Positions 1-5,143 of a DNA stretch of 5,827 nucleotides are shown one piece after another. Under the pieces are notes generated by a model. The model was not told the DNA's origin and did no database searches. It saw nothing but the letters and a program-made list of their open reading frames with translations. Numbering within the stretch: position 1 is the stretch's first letter; each line of letters begins with the position of its first letter. This DNA is from CAYMLQ01 sp964390795. GTDB taxonomy: Bacteria; Verrucomicrobiota; Kiritimatiellia; RFP12; UBA1067. The stretch lies in assembly GCA_964390795.1 (NCBI GenBank), contig CAYMLQ010000361.1, forward strand, positions 1-5,827, written 5' to 3'. Both the position numbers and the translations under genes were made by a program.

Positions 1-1
1 A

Positions 2-490
2 AGGCGAATCAGCATCGCCGTCAACGGCCAGACCGTCAACGCGGATTTCGATGCCGCATCGTCTGCAGGGGCGGTCAACCGCGCCACGGCGTCTGATTAT
101 ACGGTCACGGCCGACGGGCTGGGGCAGCTCTCTGTGCTGTTGACAAGGGTCAATGAAAACCCGCTCCTCGCCGCGATCGAAGTCCGCGCGACGGCCGTGA
201 CCGTCGCCCCGGCGGATCTCACGCTGACGCCCGGCGAAGCGAAAGTCGCGCTGTTGTGGCAGCCGGTCGTGGGAGCGGACGGCTATGCCGTGTACCGCAC
301 GGCGGCGGGGGGCGAGCCGCAGGAGATCGGACGCGTTGCCGGCACCACGTTCACGGACACCACGGGCGTGGTCGGCACGACCTACACCTACGCGGTGCGC
401 GCGTACAACGAGTTTGGCGAGGGGCCCGCAGCCACGGCGGCGGCCGTGCGCTATCCTGCGAGGAAAGGGACGCTGATTTGTGTGTTCTGA
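2..490 (+). CDS. C-terminal part of a malectin-like / fibronectin type III protein (5' end outside window)
   Basis: The frame is open from the first bases to TGA at 488-490, giving 162 residues of a longer protein. An apparent start at 134 is only an internal GTG; coding similarity continues upstream of it. Residues about 1-62 look like the second half of a malectin (CBM57-like) domain: a beta-strand with VNGQ, then FDAAS.AGAVN, then a strand with DGLGQL, closing with the typical NENPLLAAIEV strand. Residues about 70-155 form one FN3 domain: LTLTPGEAKVALLWQPV, then GYAVYR, then TFTDT, then TYTYAVRAYNEFGEGP. A short tail, RKGTLICVF, ends it. Malectin and FN3 modules commonly sit at the C-terminus of secreted glycoside hydrolases or large surface proteins, where they bind carbohydrate or act as spacers. 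The catalytic part, if any, lies upstream and is not visible. The FN3 fold looks complete, so the end is natural and not truncated by the nearby palindrome. Domain calls are confident; the function of the whole protein is unknown. Confidence 0.8.
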   Translation, partial: RRISIAVNGQTVNADFDAASSAGAVNRATASDYTVTADGLGQLSVLLTRVNENPLLAAIEVRATAVTVAPADLTLTPGEAKVALLWQPVVGADGYAVYRTAAGGEPQEIGRVAGTTFTDTTGVVGTTYTYAVRAYNEFGEGPAATAAAVRYPARKGTLICVF

Positions 491-513
491 GGGAGCGAAC
501 AGGTGGTCATCCT

Positions 514-601
514 GAGGTAGGGCGAGGCGTCTCGCCGAGCCGCCAGGCAAAGGCGTGCGACGCGAACGGACGCGGCTCACCGAGACGGTTCGCCCTACCT
601 C
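514..601. repeat. Long imperfect inverted repeat (30-bp arms, 28-bp loop)
   Basis: The left arm 514-543 and right arm 572-601 are reverse complements at 26 of 30 positions. The outer 12 bp (514-525 with 590-601) pair perfectly, followed by two mismatches, 7 pairs, two mismatches and 7 pairs. The left arm also contains its own palindrome, GGCGAG-GCGT-CTCGCC (521-536), so alternative folds exist. The symmetry may reach further out: GGGAGCGAAC (491-500) is nearly complementary to GTTCCGACTCCC (602-613), leaving 501-513 as a bulge. No T-run follows, so it is not a classic intrinsic terminator. It starts 24 bp after a stop codon and encodes nothing recognisable. The structure is directly visible. 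That it is a dispersed REP/MITE-like element is an inference. Confidence 0.82.
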
Positions 602-701
602 GTTCCGACTCCCCTGTCATCGGTCGAGCTGATGTTCCTCTCAGACGGAGACCCCGTTTTCACTTCCGGACGTTTGCCGGACGCCGCCCAAACCATAAAA
701 C

Positions 702-729
702 CTGCCATCACCGTTCAACATTTTACAAT
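702..729 (+). promoter_or_regulatory. Weak candidate sigma-70-type promoter upstream of the T-run hairpin
   Basis: CTGCCA (702-707, 4/6 to TTGACA), a 16-bp spacer and TACAAT (724-729, 5/6 to TATAAT). Transcription would begin near 736, just before the hairpin at 740-758. If real, that hairpin would lie in the leader of the AraC-type gene and could act as an attenuator. The -10 match is good but the -35 is poor, so this may be chance in a locally AT-rich stretch. Confidence 0.3.
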
Positions 730-739
730 CGCGTCCCCC

Positions 740-764
740 GACCGCCGGGCGGGCCGTCTTTTTT
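740..764 (+). terminator. Candidate intrinsic terminator (hairpin plus T6)
   Basis: GAC-C-GCC (740-746) pairs with GGC-C-GTC (752-758) around a 5-base loop, with one C/C mismatch in an otherwise GC-rich 7-position stem. Six T (759-764) follow immediately. The orientation fits termination of + strand transcription, either of the malectin/FN3 gene about 250 bases upstream or of a leader transcript started near 736. The stem is short and mismatched, so efficiency is uncertain. Confidence 0.5.
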
Positions 765-792
765 GGACAGTCCCGGGTACATGTGTTATCTT
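764..792 (+). promoter_or_regulatory. Candidate sigma-70-type promoter of the AraC-type gene
   Basis: TGGACA (764-769) matches TTGACA at 5 of 6 positions. After an exact 17-bp spacer, TATCTT (787-792) matches TATAAT at 4 of 6. The predicted start near 799 would leave a leader of about 15 bases that includes the GGAG at 805-808. It begins where the T-run of the candidate terminator ends, an economical arrangement that insulates the regulator from upstream transcription. Host sigma-factor preferences are unknown. Confidence 0.5.
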
Positions 793-794
793 TA

Positions 795-813
795 GGCAAA
801 GGTTGGAGTTGCC
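795..813 (+). promoter_or_regulatory. RBS of the AraC-type gene, inside a small hairpin loop
   Basis: GGAG (805-808) lies 5 bases before the ATG at 814 and fixes that start. GGCAA (795-799) and TTGCC (809-813) are perfect inverted repeats enclosing a 9-base loop that contains the GGAG, so the stem ends exactly at the start codon. The RBS call is reasonable. The hairpin is only 5 bp, and if transcription starts near 799 it would not form in full. Confidence 0.5.
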
Positions 814-1851
814 ATGCGGACGATACGTTACACAAACGGAAGAGAGATCCATCGCGCCGATGACTGCCTGCCGCTGACGCGGGCGGTCGGGGCGGGCGAA
901 ATGGAGTTGCACGCGCTCGGGAGGCACAGTTATCCGGGTGTGGCGTTGAAGGCCGCTGAGGCGCCCGGCGTCTGTTCTCTAGGATTGTGGCGGACCGTCG
1001 GCGAACAGCGGTGCGGGTTGCCGCCGCACCGTAATGAGGGCATTGAACTGACCATGTCGCTGCAGGGCGAGACGCCGGTGACGGTGGAGGGTAAGCCGTA
1101 TGTGCTGCGGCCGGGCGAGCTGATGGTAACCCGCCCATGGCAAGTCCACTCGGTCGGCAGCCCGGTCTTCGCTCCCGGCAAGGTGGGCTGGCTGATCCTC
1201 GATGTGGGCGTGCGGCATCCGCACCAGGAGTGGGAATGGCCCGCGTGGGTGGTGCTCTCGAAAAGCGAGGTGGCCTCCCTGACGCGGTCGCTGCGGCAGA
1301 ACGAGGATGCGATCCGCCCAGTCCCTGAAGCGCTTACCGAGGTCTTCGGACGGTTGGTGCGGATCGCCAAGGAGCCGGACGCGTCTCACCGCGGCTCGAG
1401 GGTCGTCGTGGCGGTGAACGCGCTGCTGCTGGAGCTGTTCGACCTGTTCGAAGCGCGTCCGGTCCGGTTCAGTCCCGCACTGACCGACGCTTCGCGCAGC
1501 GTCCGGCTGTTTTTGGAGGATTTGCGCTCGCGTCTCGCCGAGCCCTGGAGCGTTCGGGGCATGGCCGAGGCCTGCGGACTCGGCGTGACTCATTTCACGC
1601 GCCACTTCCAACTGGTGACCGGCGAATCGCCCGCGCGTTTCTTGCTCCGGCTGCGACTCGAGTGTGCCGCTCGCCGGCTGCGGGACGAGCCGAATGTGCC
1701 GGTCGCTGAAATCGCGCGCATGCTCGGTTTCCAGCACGCAAGCTACTTCTCCCGCGTGTTCGTGGAGCACTATGGTTGCGCGGCTATGGTTTGGCGAGTG
1801 ACGCGGCACGGTGGGACATCAGGAAAGCCATCTGTGGAAACTATGCACTAA
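814..1851 (+). CDS. AraC/XylS-family transcriptional regulator with N-terminal cupin-type sensor domain
   Basis: This 345-residue protein has the usual AraC-family length and order. Residues about 55-130 form a cupin-like sensing domain: PPHRNEGIELTMSLQGE (70-86, with H72 and E75), then VEGKPYVLRPGELMVTRPWQVHSV, the strand pattern of AraC-type arabinose-binding-like domains. A helical linker with LLLELFDLFEARPV (about 204-217) may mediate dimerisation. The DNA-binding domain has two helix-turn-helix units. The first is about 245-270 (WSVRGMAEACGLGVTHFTRHF, G-SP at 270-273). The second is about 295-318 (VPVAEIARMLGFQHASYFSRVF). The family end motif usually reads G-C-T-P-x-x-[WY]-R; here it is GCAAMVWR (321-328), a small deviation. 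It is separated by 84 bp from a same-strand enzyme operon and probably acts as its sugar-responsive activator. That role is inferred from position and from the direct repeats at 1843-1878. The ligand cannot be read from sequence. Confidence 0.93.
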   Translation: MRTIRYTNGREIHRADDCLPLTRAVGAGEMELHALGRHSYPGVALKAAEAPGVCSLGLWRTVGEQRCGLPPHRNEGIELTMSLQGETPVTVEGKPYVLRPGELMVTRPWQVHSVGSPVFAPGKVGWLILDVGVRHPHQEWEWPAWVVLSKSEVASLTRSLRQNEDAIRPVPEALTEVFGRLVRIAKEPDASHRGSRVVVAVNALLLELFDLFEARPVRFSPALTDASRSVRLFLEDLRSRLAEPWSVRGMAEACGLGVTHFTRHFQLVTGESPARFLLRLRLECAARRLRDEPNVPVAEIARMLGFQHASYFSRVFVEHYGCAAMVWRVTRHGGTSGKPSVETMH

Positions 1852-1878
1852 ACGGCAAACGAAATGCACGCAGCGGCA
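1843..1878 (+). promoter_or_regulatory. Candidate AraC-type operator: direct repeat with 21-bp spacing
   Basis: ATGCACTAAACGGCA (1843-1857) and ATGCACGCAGCGGCA (1864-1878) match at 12 of 15 positions, with conserved ATGCAC and CGGCA blocks separated by 4 bases. The repeat period is 21 bp, two helical turns. This is the spacing at which the two HTH units and two subunits of AraC-family dimers commonly contact tandem half-sites. The first copy covers the last codons and stop of the regulator gene; the second ends 57 bp before the next start codon. It is a pattern-based prediction with no binding evidence. Confidence 0.5.
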
Positions 1879-1903
1879 TAGACGCGGGTCCTTACAACCG
1901 GCA

Positions 1904-1912
1904 TGCTATTGG
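1904..1912 (+). promoter_or_regulatory. Very weak extended -10-like element ahead of the enzyme operon
   Basis: TGC-TATTGG (1904-1912) has the TGn of an extended -10 and 3/6 matches to TATAAT, with no acceptable -35 at 17 bp upstream. Weak core elements are typical of activator-dependent promoters. Here the downstream half of the 21-bp repeat (1864-1878) would end just upstream of the -35 position. The region 1900-1915 also carries GGCAT twice, 11 bp apart. This is suggestive only; the true promoter may lie elsewhere in 1852-1935. Confidence 0.2.
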
Positions 1913-1920
1913 CATTCGAA

Positions 1921-1925
1921 AGGGA
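1921..1925 (+). promoter_or_regulatory. RBS deciding the start of the six-hairpin glycosidase gene
   Basis: AGGGA lies 10 bases before the ATG at 1936. The longer frame from 1903 has no comparable site and would place eleven residues, including two acidic ones, ahead of the signal peptide. The start at 1936 is therefore preferred. Confidence 0.6.
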
Positions 1926-1935
1926 TGTAAGAATC

Positions 1936-4086
1936 ATGAGCCGGAGAATTTTTCGTGCAATCGGGGTCGGGGTGCTATGTCTGGCGGCGTGGGCGGGCTT
2001 TGCGCATCCGCCGAAGAGCGCGGATCTGATGGAAACCGACGTGCGGCAGCGGCGCGATCTGAGCCTGCCGCTGTCACGCGTGGTGCTGAACTTTTTCGAT
2101 TTCAAAAGCACCAACACGGCCTTCCAGTTCAGCGCCGCGCCGAACCTGCCTCTGCATGCCGCGTGGCTGTCCACGGAGAAAAACGACCCTAGCAAGAAGG
2201 CCGCGTCGCGTTTCAGCCGCACGGTGCCGGAGCTGTTCACGCTCTATCGGACTGACGGGACGGATTTCGAGGCTGCCGTGACGAACTCTGCGGTGTCGTT
2301 AGCGGCGGGATTCAAGACGGCGTGGACCCCCCATGCGCTGCCGTACTCGGCAGCCTACGCGAACGGTTCCGTGGTGGTCGGCGAGGATTTTCTTGCGGAC
2401 GACCGGACGGTGCTGCGGACTCTGCGTTTTGCGGGGACGCCGTCCGCATTCTATGTGGCGGGGCGCTTCGCCGGGACGGCTGAGGTCCGCGGCGACGTTG
2501 TCGTGATCCACAACGGCCATATCCGGTATGCGGTGGCGGCCAGCGCAAAAGGGCGGTTCGAGGTGATTACTCCGGCCAAGCCGCTGCGCACGTTCGGCGA
2601 TCCCAACGTGAGCGAAGCGGCGTGGGGCGGTGTGGCCGCCGGGGTTGAGCCGCAGGAGCGCGGCTGGTGGTTCTTCCGAGTCGATACGGATACGTTGCCC
2701 GACGGCGAACTGAGGTTTGCCGCTGCGTTCGCGGATGAATGTGAGTCGGACGATTCCAGCATGAAAGCCTCGAAAGTGGCCGTGAAGGGGACGCGTGCTG
2801 CTGAGGCGCGTTGCGCGCGCGAGGCGCAGTGGGACCGGCTGCTTGCGCTTGTGCCGGAGCCGCGGAACACGGACTTGCTGAAGCAGGTCGACGCAAAAGG
2901 CGCGTCTTCCGAGGGGATCAGGCAGGCGTATTACAAGGCGTGGGTGTTCACGATCCAGAACGTCCTGCCTCCGGACAAGAAGCTATATCCGTATCCGCAA
3001 CTGGCGGCCGGCAAGCCGTCCCTATGGGATGAGGGCGAGGCGCGTGCGCCCTTTTCAGCAGCGTGGGAGAGTTTCTTGGGCATTCAGTTCTACGCGTTTG
3101 TCGATCCGCAGGTGTCGTGGCAGGCTTTCAAAGGGCTGATGTCGCTGGTCGATGCAGATGGGATGCTGGGCGGCGAGAGCCTGCCGTCGCGCAAGGCGCA
3201 GACCGCCATGATCCTCTATCAACTGACGCACGATAAGCGAGCGCTGGCCGAGACCTATCCAGCGCTCTGCCGCTACCTGACGTGGCGGATGAAAATCACG
3301 CATTGGATTTACGGCGACTACACGCCCGACCCGGACTGGAAGGACGCGGAGTTCGCGTTCTCGGCGATCATCGACATGGAACACGTGGCGGACATCGCCG
3401 ACATTTTGGGTAAACCGGAGGATGCCGCACAGTGGCGGTCGAAGCGTGCGGCGTTCTTCGAGCAGGCGAAAACGTGGTTCTGGAAGACGCCGGCAACTCA
3501 GCCGGTGCAGAACTGGCACCGCACGAAGACGCCGCGCGACCAAGACAACACGGTTTGGGTGACCACGGCGTTGTACATGGACGGGCTGCTGAGGGGCGAC
3601 TATCTGGCCAGCACGGTGGCGCGTTTCGACAGGGACTATGATCCGAATGCGAATTTCGCAGGATTCTTCATGCCCAAATACCCCGACATGAGTTATTCTG
3701 TCTACGGGTTGCTGAAGCACGGCCTGACCGGCCGCGCACGCGGCACCATGGAGGCGGCGGTGCGCGATATCGTACGTGCGGGCGCGCCGTTCGCTGAGCA
3801 GTATGTGGGCGATGATTTCCGGGCCGACGGCGTGCGCCCCTCGCTGTTCGGCTCGAGCATGATCCTGGACTTCACTCTGCTAATGAACGGGTACAAGTAC
3901 GACCGAGGCGCGCCGGCCGCAGTGATCACCGCATCCCGGCAAGAGGGCGGGGTGTCGGGGCTGCTGCTGCGGGGACGCCGCTACGATTTGGAACTGGGAC
4001 GCTCGGTACGGTTCGGGCGGCAGGGCCAAACGCTGCGGGCGTATCCGGCGCAAGCGGGGCAGATTGTTCCTTTGGAAGCTGAGTAA
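1936..4086 (+). CDS. Secreted six-hairpin ((alpha/alpha)-barrel) glycosidase-like protein, GH63/trehalase-like
   Basis: With the start at 1936 the protein has 716 residues. It begins with a Sec-type signal peptide: basic MSRRIFR, then a hydrophobic stretch through VGVLCLAAWAGFA, with likely cleavage after AGFA. No lipobox is present. Residues about 40-280 look beta-rich (N-terminal sandwich). Residues about 300-655 are helical and repeat the style of six-hairpin glycosidases such as GH63, GH37 and related unclassified enzymes: PSLWDEGEARAPF (361-373), AAWES (375-379), DADGMLGGE (406-414), DPDWKDAEF (465-473), DQDNTVWVTTALYMDGL (about 535-551) and PFAEQY (618-623). A C-terminal beta-module of about 50 residues follows. 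In these families a carboxylate near the W-[DE]-S block and a second one in the late E-x-Y block are typical acid/base candidates; here those would be E378 or a neighbour and E621, which is an inference. The family number and linkage are not assignable by eye. It is the first gene of a unit with GH130 and MFS genes, suggesting extracytoplasmic glycan trimming before import. Confidence 0.75.
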   Translation: MSRRIFRAIGVGVLCLAAWAGFAHPPKSADLMETDVRQRRDLSLPLSRVVLNFFDFKSTNTAFQFSAAPNLPLHAAWLSTEKNDPSKKAASRFSRTVPELFTLYRTDGTDFEAAVTNSAVSLAAGFKTAWTPHALPYSAAYANGSVVVGEDFLADDRTVLRTLRFAGTPSAFYVAGRFAGTAEVRGDVVVIHNGHIRYAVAASAKGRFEVITPAKPLRTFGDPNVSEAAWGGVAAGVEPQERGWWFFRVDTDTLPDGELRFAAAFADECESDDSSMKASKVAVKGTRAAEARCAREAQWDRLLALVPEPRNTDLLKQVDAKGASSEGIRQAYYKAWVFTIQNVLPPDKKLYPYPQLAAGKPSLWDEGEARAPFSAAWESFLGIQFYAFVDPQVSWQAFKGLMSLVDADGMLGGESLPSRKAQTAMILYQLTHDKRALAETYPALCRYLTWRMKITHWIYGDYTPDPDWKDAEFAFSAIIDMEHVADIADILGKPEDAAQWRSKRAAFFEQAKTWFWKTPATQPVQNWHRTKTPRDQDNTVWVTTALYMDGLLRGDYLASTVARFDRDYDPNANFAGFFMPKYPDMSYSVYGLLKHGLTGRARGTMEAAVRDIVRAGAPFAEQYVGDDFRADGVRPSLFGSSMILDFTLLMNGYKYDRGAPAAVITASRQEGGVSGLLLRGRRYDLELGRSVRFGRQGQTLRAYPAQAGQIVPLEAE

Positions 4087-4088
4087 AC

Positions 4089-4093
4089 GGGAG
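4089..4093 (+). promoter_or_regulatory. RBS of the GH130 gene
   Basis: GGGAG lies 6 bases before the ATG at 4100, in the 13-bp gap after the upstream stop. This favours 4100 over the in-frame ATG at 4064, which lies inside the preceding gene and would add 12 residues unlike GH130 N-termini. Confidence 0.75.
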
Positions 4094-4099
4094 AAGAAA

Positions 4100-5143
4100 A
4101 TGGCTGATATCGCTCAACGGTTCAAGAATAATCCCATCCTGCGGCCGGCGGATATCGCTCCCTCCCTGCCGGGTTTGAAAATACAGTGTCTGTTGAACCC
4201 CGGCGTCTTCCGCTTTGAGGGCAAGGTCTGGCTGCTGCTGCGCGTGGCCGAACGCACCCCGCAGGTTGCCGGGAAAGTCAGTTTTCCTGTGCTGGAGAAC
4301 GGACAGACCAAGATCCTTGAGTTCGATGCCGACGATCCCGATCTCGACACGCGTGACCCGCGCGAGTACAAGTACAAGGGAGTGGGGTATCTCTCCACCC
4401 TGTCGCACCTGCGTCTGGTGTGCAGCGACGACGGCGTGACGTTCCGCGATCCCGGCCTTCCGCCTCTGGTCGGTGCGAACGATCATGAAGCCTTCGGGGT
4501 TGAGGATTGCCGCGTGGCCACGATGGCTGACGGGCGTTATGTGCTGACCTATACCGCGGTGTCTGCGAACGGTTATGGCCCTGGAATGCGTATCACACGG
4601 GACTGGCGCACGTTTGAGCATTACGGCATGGTCCTGTCTCCCTCGAACAAGGACTGTGCCGTATTCGAGGAGCAGGTGGGCGGGGACTATGTGTGCCTGC
4701 ATCGGCCGAGCGGGGTGATCGTGGGCGGCCACTACATCTGGCTGGCCCGTTCGCCTGATATGCGGCACTGGGGGCAGCATGTGTGCATCGCCCGGTCGCG
4801 GCCGGGGATGTGGGACAGCGCGAGGATCGGGGCGGGGGCTGCGCCGATCAAGACCGAGCGCGGCTGGCTGGTGATCTACCACGGGGCCAATGAGCAGCAC
4901 CGGTACTGTCTGGGCGCGATGCTGCTTGACCTCAAGGACCCCGTGCGAGTCCTGGCCCGCAGCGATGAGCCAATCATGGAGCCGGTGGAAACCTACGAGA
5001 AGACCGGCTTCTTCGGCAACGTGGTCTTCACCAACGGTCATCTGGTGGACGGCGACACGGTGACGCTCTATTACGGCGCGTCTGACGAGGTCATCTGTGG
5101 CGCGCGGCTGTCGATCAATGCGGTGTTGGAGCATCTGAAATGA
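4100..5143 (+). CDS. GH130 family beta-mannoside phosphorylase
   Basis: This 347-residue protein without a signal peptide has the normal GH130 length and the five-bladed beta-propeller motifs in order. They are NPGVF (33-37), LLLRVAER (45-52), YLSTLSHLRLVCSDDG (97-112), FGVEDCRV (132-139), LTYTAVS (149-155), NKDCAVF (183-189), HRPSG (201-205), IGAGAAPIKTERGWLVIYHG (243-262), YCLGAMLLDL (269-278), YEKTGFFGNVVF (299-310) and YYGASDEVIC (324-333). In characterised GH130 enzymes the Asp of the E-D-x-R motif (here D136) is the proton donor. The Lys of N-K-D and the H-R-P region line the phosphate/sugar site; K184 and H201-R202-P203 are intact, arguing for phosphorolysis rather than hydrolysis. From memory, the SHLR, EDxR, NKD and FFGNVVF motifs most resemble the beta-1,2-mannobiose/oligomannoside phosphorylase type, but substrate is uncertain. 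One local deviation is FEEQ (189-192), where F-P-E-K is common. The product would be alpha-mannose 1-phosphate. It is translationally linked to the MFS gene by a 4-base overlap. Confidence 0.93.
   Translation: MADIAQRFKNNPILRPADIAPSLPGLKIQCLLNPGVFRFEGKVWLLLRVAERTPQVAGKVSFPVLENGQTKILEFDADDPDLDTRDPREYKYKGVGYLSTLSHLRLVCSDDGVTFRDPGLPPLVGANDHEAFGVEDCRVATMADGRYVLTYTAVSANGYGPGMRITRDWRTFEHYGMVLSPSNKDCAVFEEQVGGDYVCLHRPSGVIVGGHYIWLARSPDMRHWGQHVCIARSRPGMWDSARIGAGAAPIKTERGWLVIYHGANEQHRYCLGAMLLDLKDPVRVLARSDEPIMEPVETYEKTGFFGNVVFTNGHLVDGDTVTLYYGASDEVICGARLSINAVLEHLK
5128..5131 (+). promoter_or_regulatory. RBS of the MFS gene, inside the GH130 coding sequence
   Basis: GGAG lies 8 bases before the ATG at 5140. 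Together with the ATGA stop/start overlap (5140-5143) it supports translational coupling and fixes the transporter start. Confidence 0.65.

Larger units (their letters stand above)
491..813. other. Gene-less intergenic region between the malectin/FN3 gene and the AraC-type gene
   Basis: This 323-base stretch has no convincing coding sequence; the frames that cross it have no family-like content. It holds a long imperfect palindrome (514-601), a hairpin followed by six T (740-764), and two promoter-like pairs at 702-729 and 764-792. A short 7-bp direct repeat, CCGGACG, occurs at 666-672 and 677-683, offset by 11 bp. From about 640 the base composition becomes more AT-rich (for example 691-730), as expected of a regulatory region ahead of the next gene. 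Confidence 0.75.

Noticed and set aside
514..601. Palindrome as a CRISPR repeat or intrinsic terminator
   Set aside because: There is only one copy with no repeat-spacer series, and no T-run follows the right arm, so neither reading is supported.
256..795. A + strand open frame crossing from the malectin/FN3 gene through the intergenic region
   Set aside because: Its first part is out of frame with the FN3 domain and the rest translates the palindrome. It has no ribosome-binding site or domain-like content.
641..1138. Minus-strand frame covering the intergenic region and the start of the AraC-type gene
   Set aside because: The translation is Ala/Pro/Arg-rich without motifs and overlaps the regulator's N-terminus. 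No start signals are evident.
979..1809. Minus-strand open frame (about 276 codons) opposite the AraC-type gene
   Set aside because: The + strand carries two recognisable HTH motifs and a cupin-type domain; the opposite frame has none.
1903..1935. Alternative upstream start of the six-hairpin gene at 1903
   Set aside because: It would put eleven residues with acidic charges ahead of the signal peptide and has no good ribosome-binding site. The ATG at 1936 has AGGGA at 10 bases.
3055..3720. Minus-strand open frame (about 221 codons) opposite the six-hairpin gene
   Set aside because: It lies wholly within a well-supported coding sequence and its translation shows the Arg/His-rich composition of an antisense frame.
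4106..4159. Direct repeat GATATCGCT at 4106-4114 and 4151-4159
   Set aside because: Both copies are in-frame codons for D-I-A near the GH130 N-terminus. The length and position fit coincidence.
3926..5134. Long minus-strand open frame (about 402 codons) opposite the GH130 gene
   Set aside because: It is the antisense shadow of a clear GH130 coding sequence in high-GC DNA. The translation is rich in His, Arg and Pro and has no family-like motifs.
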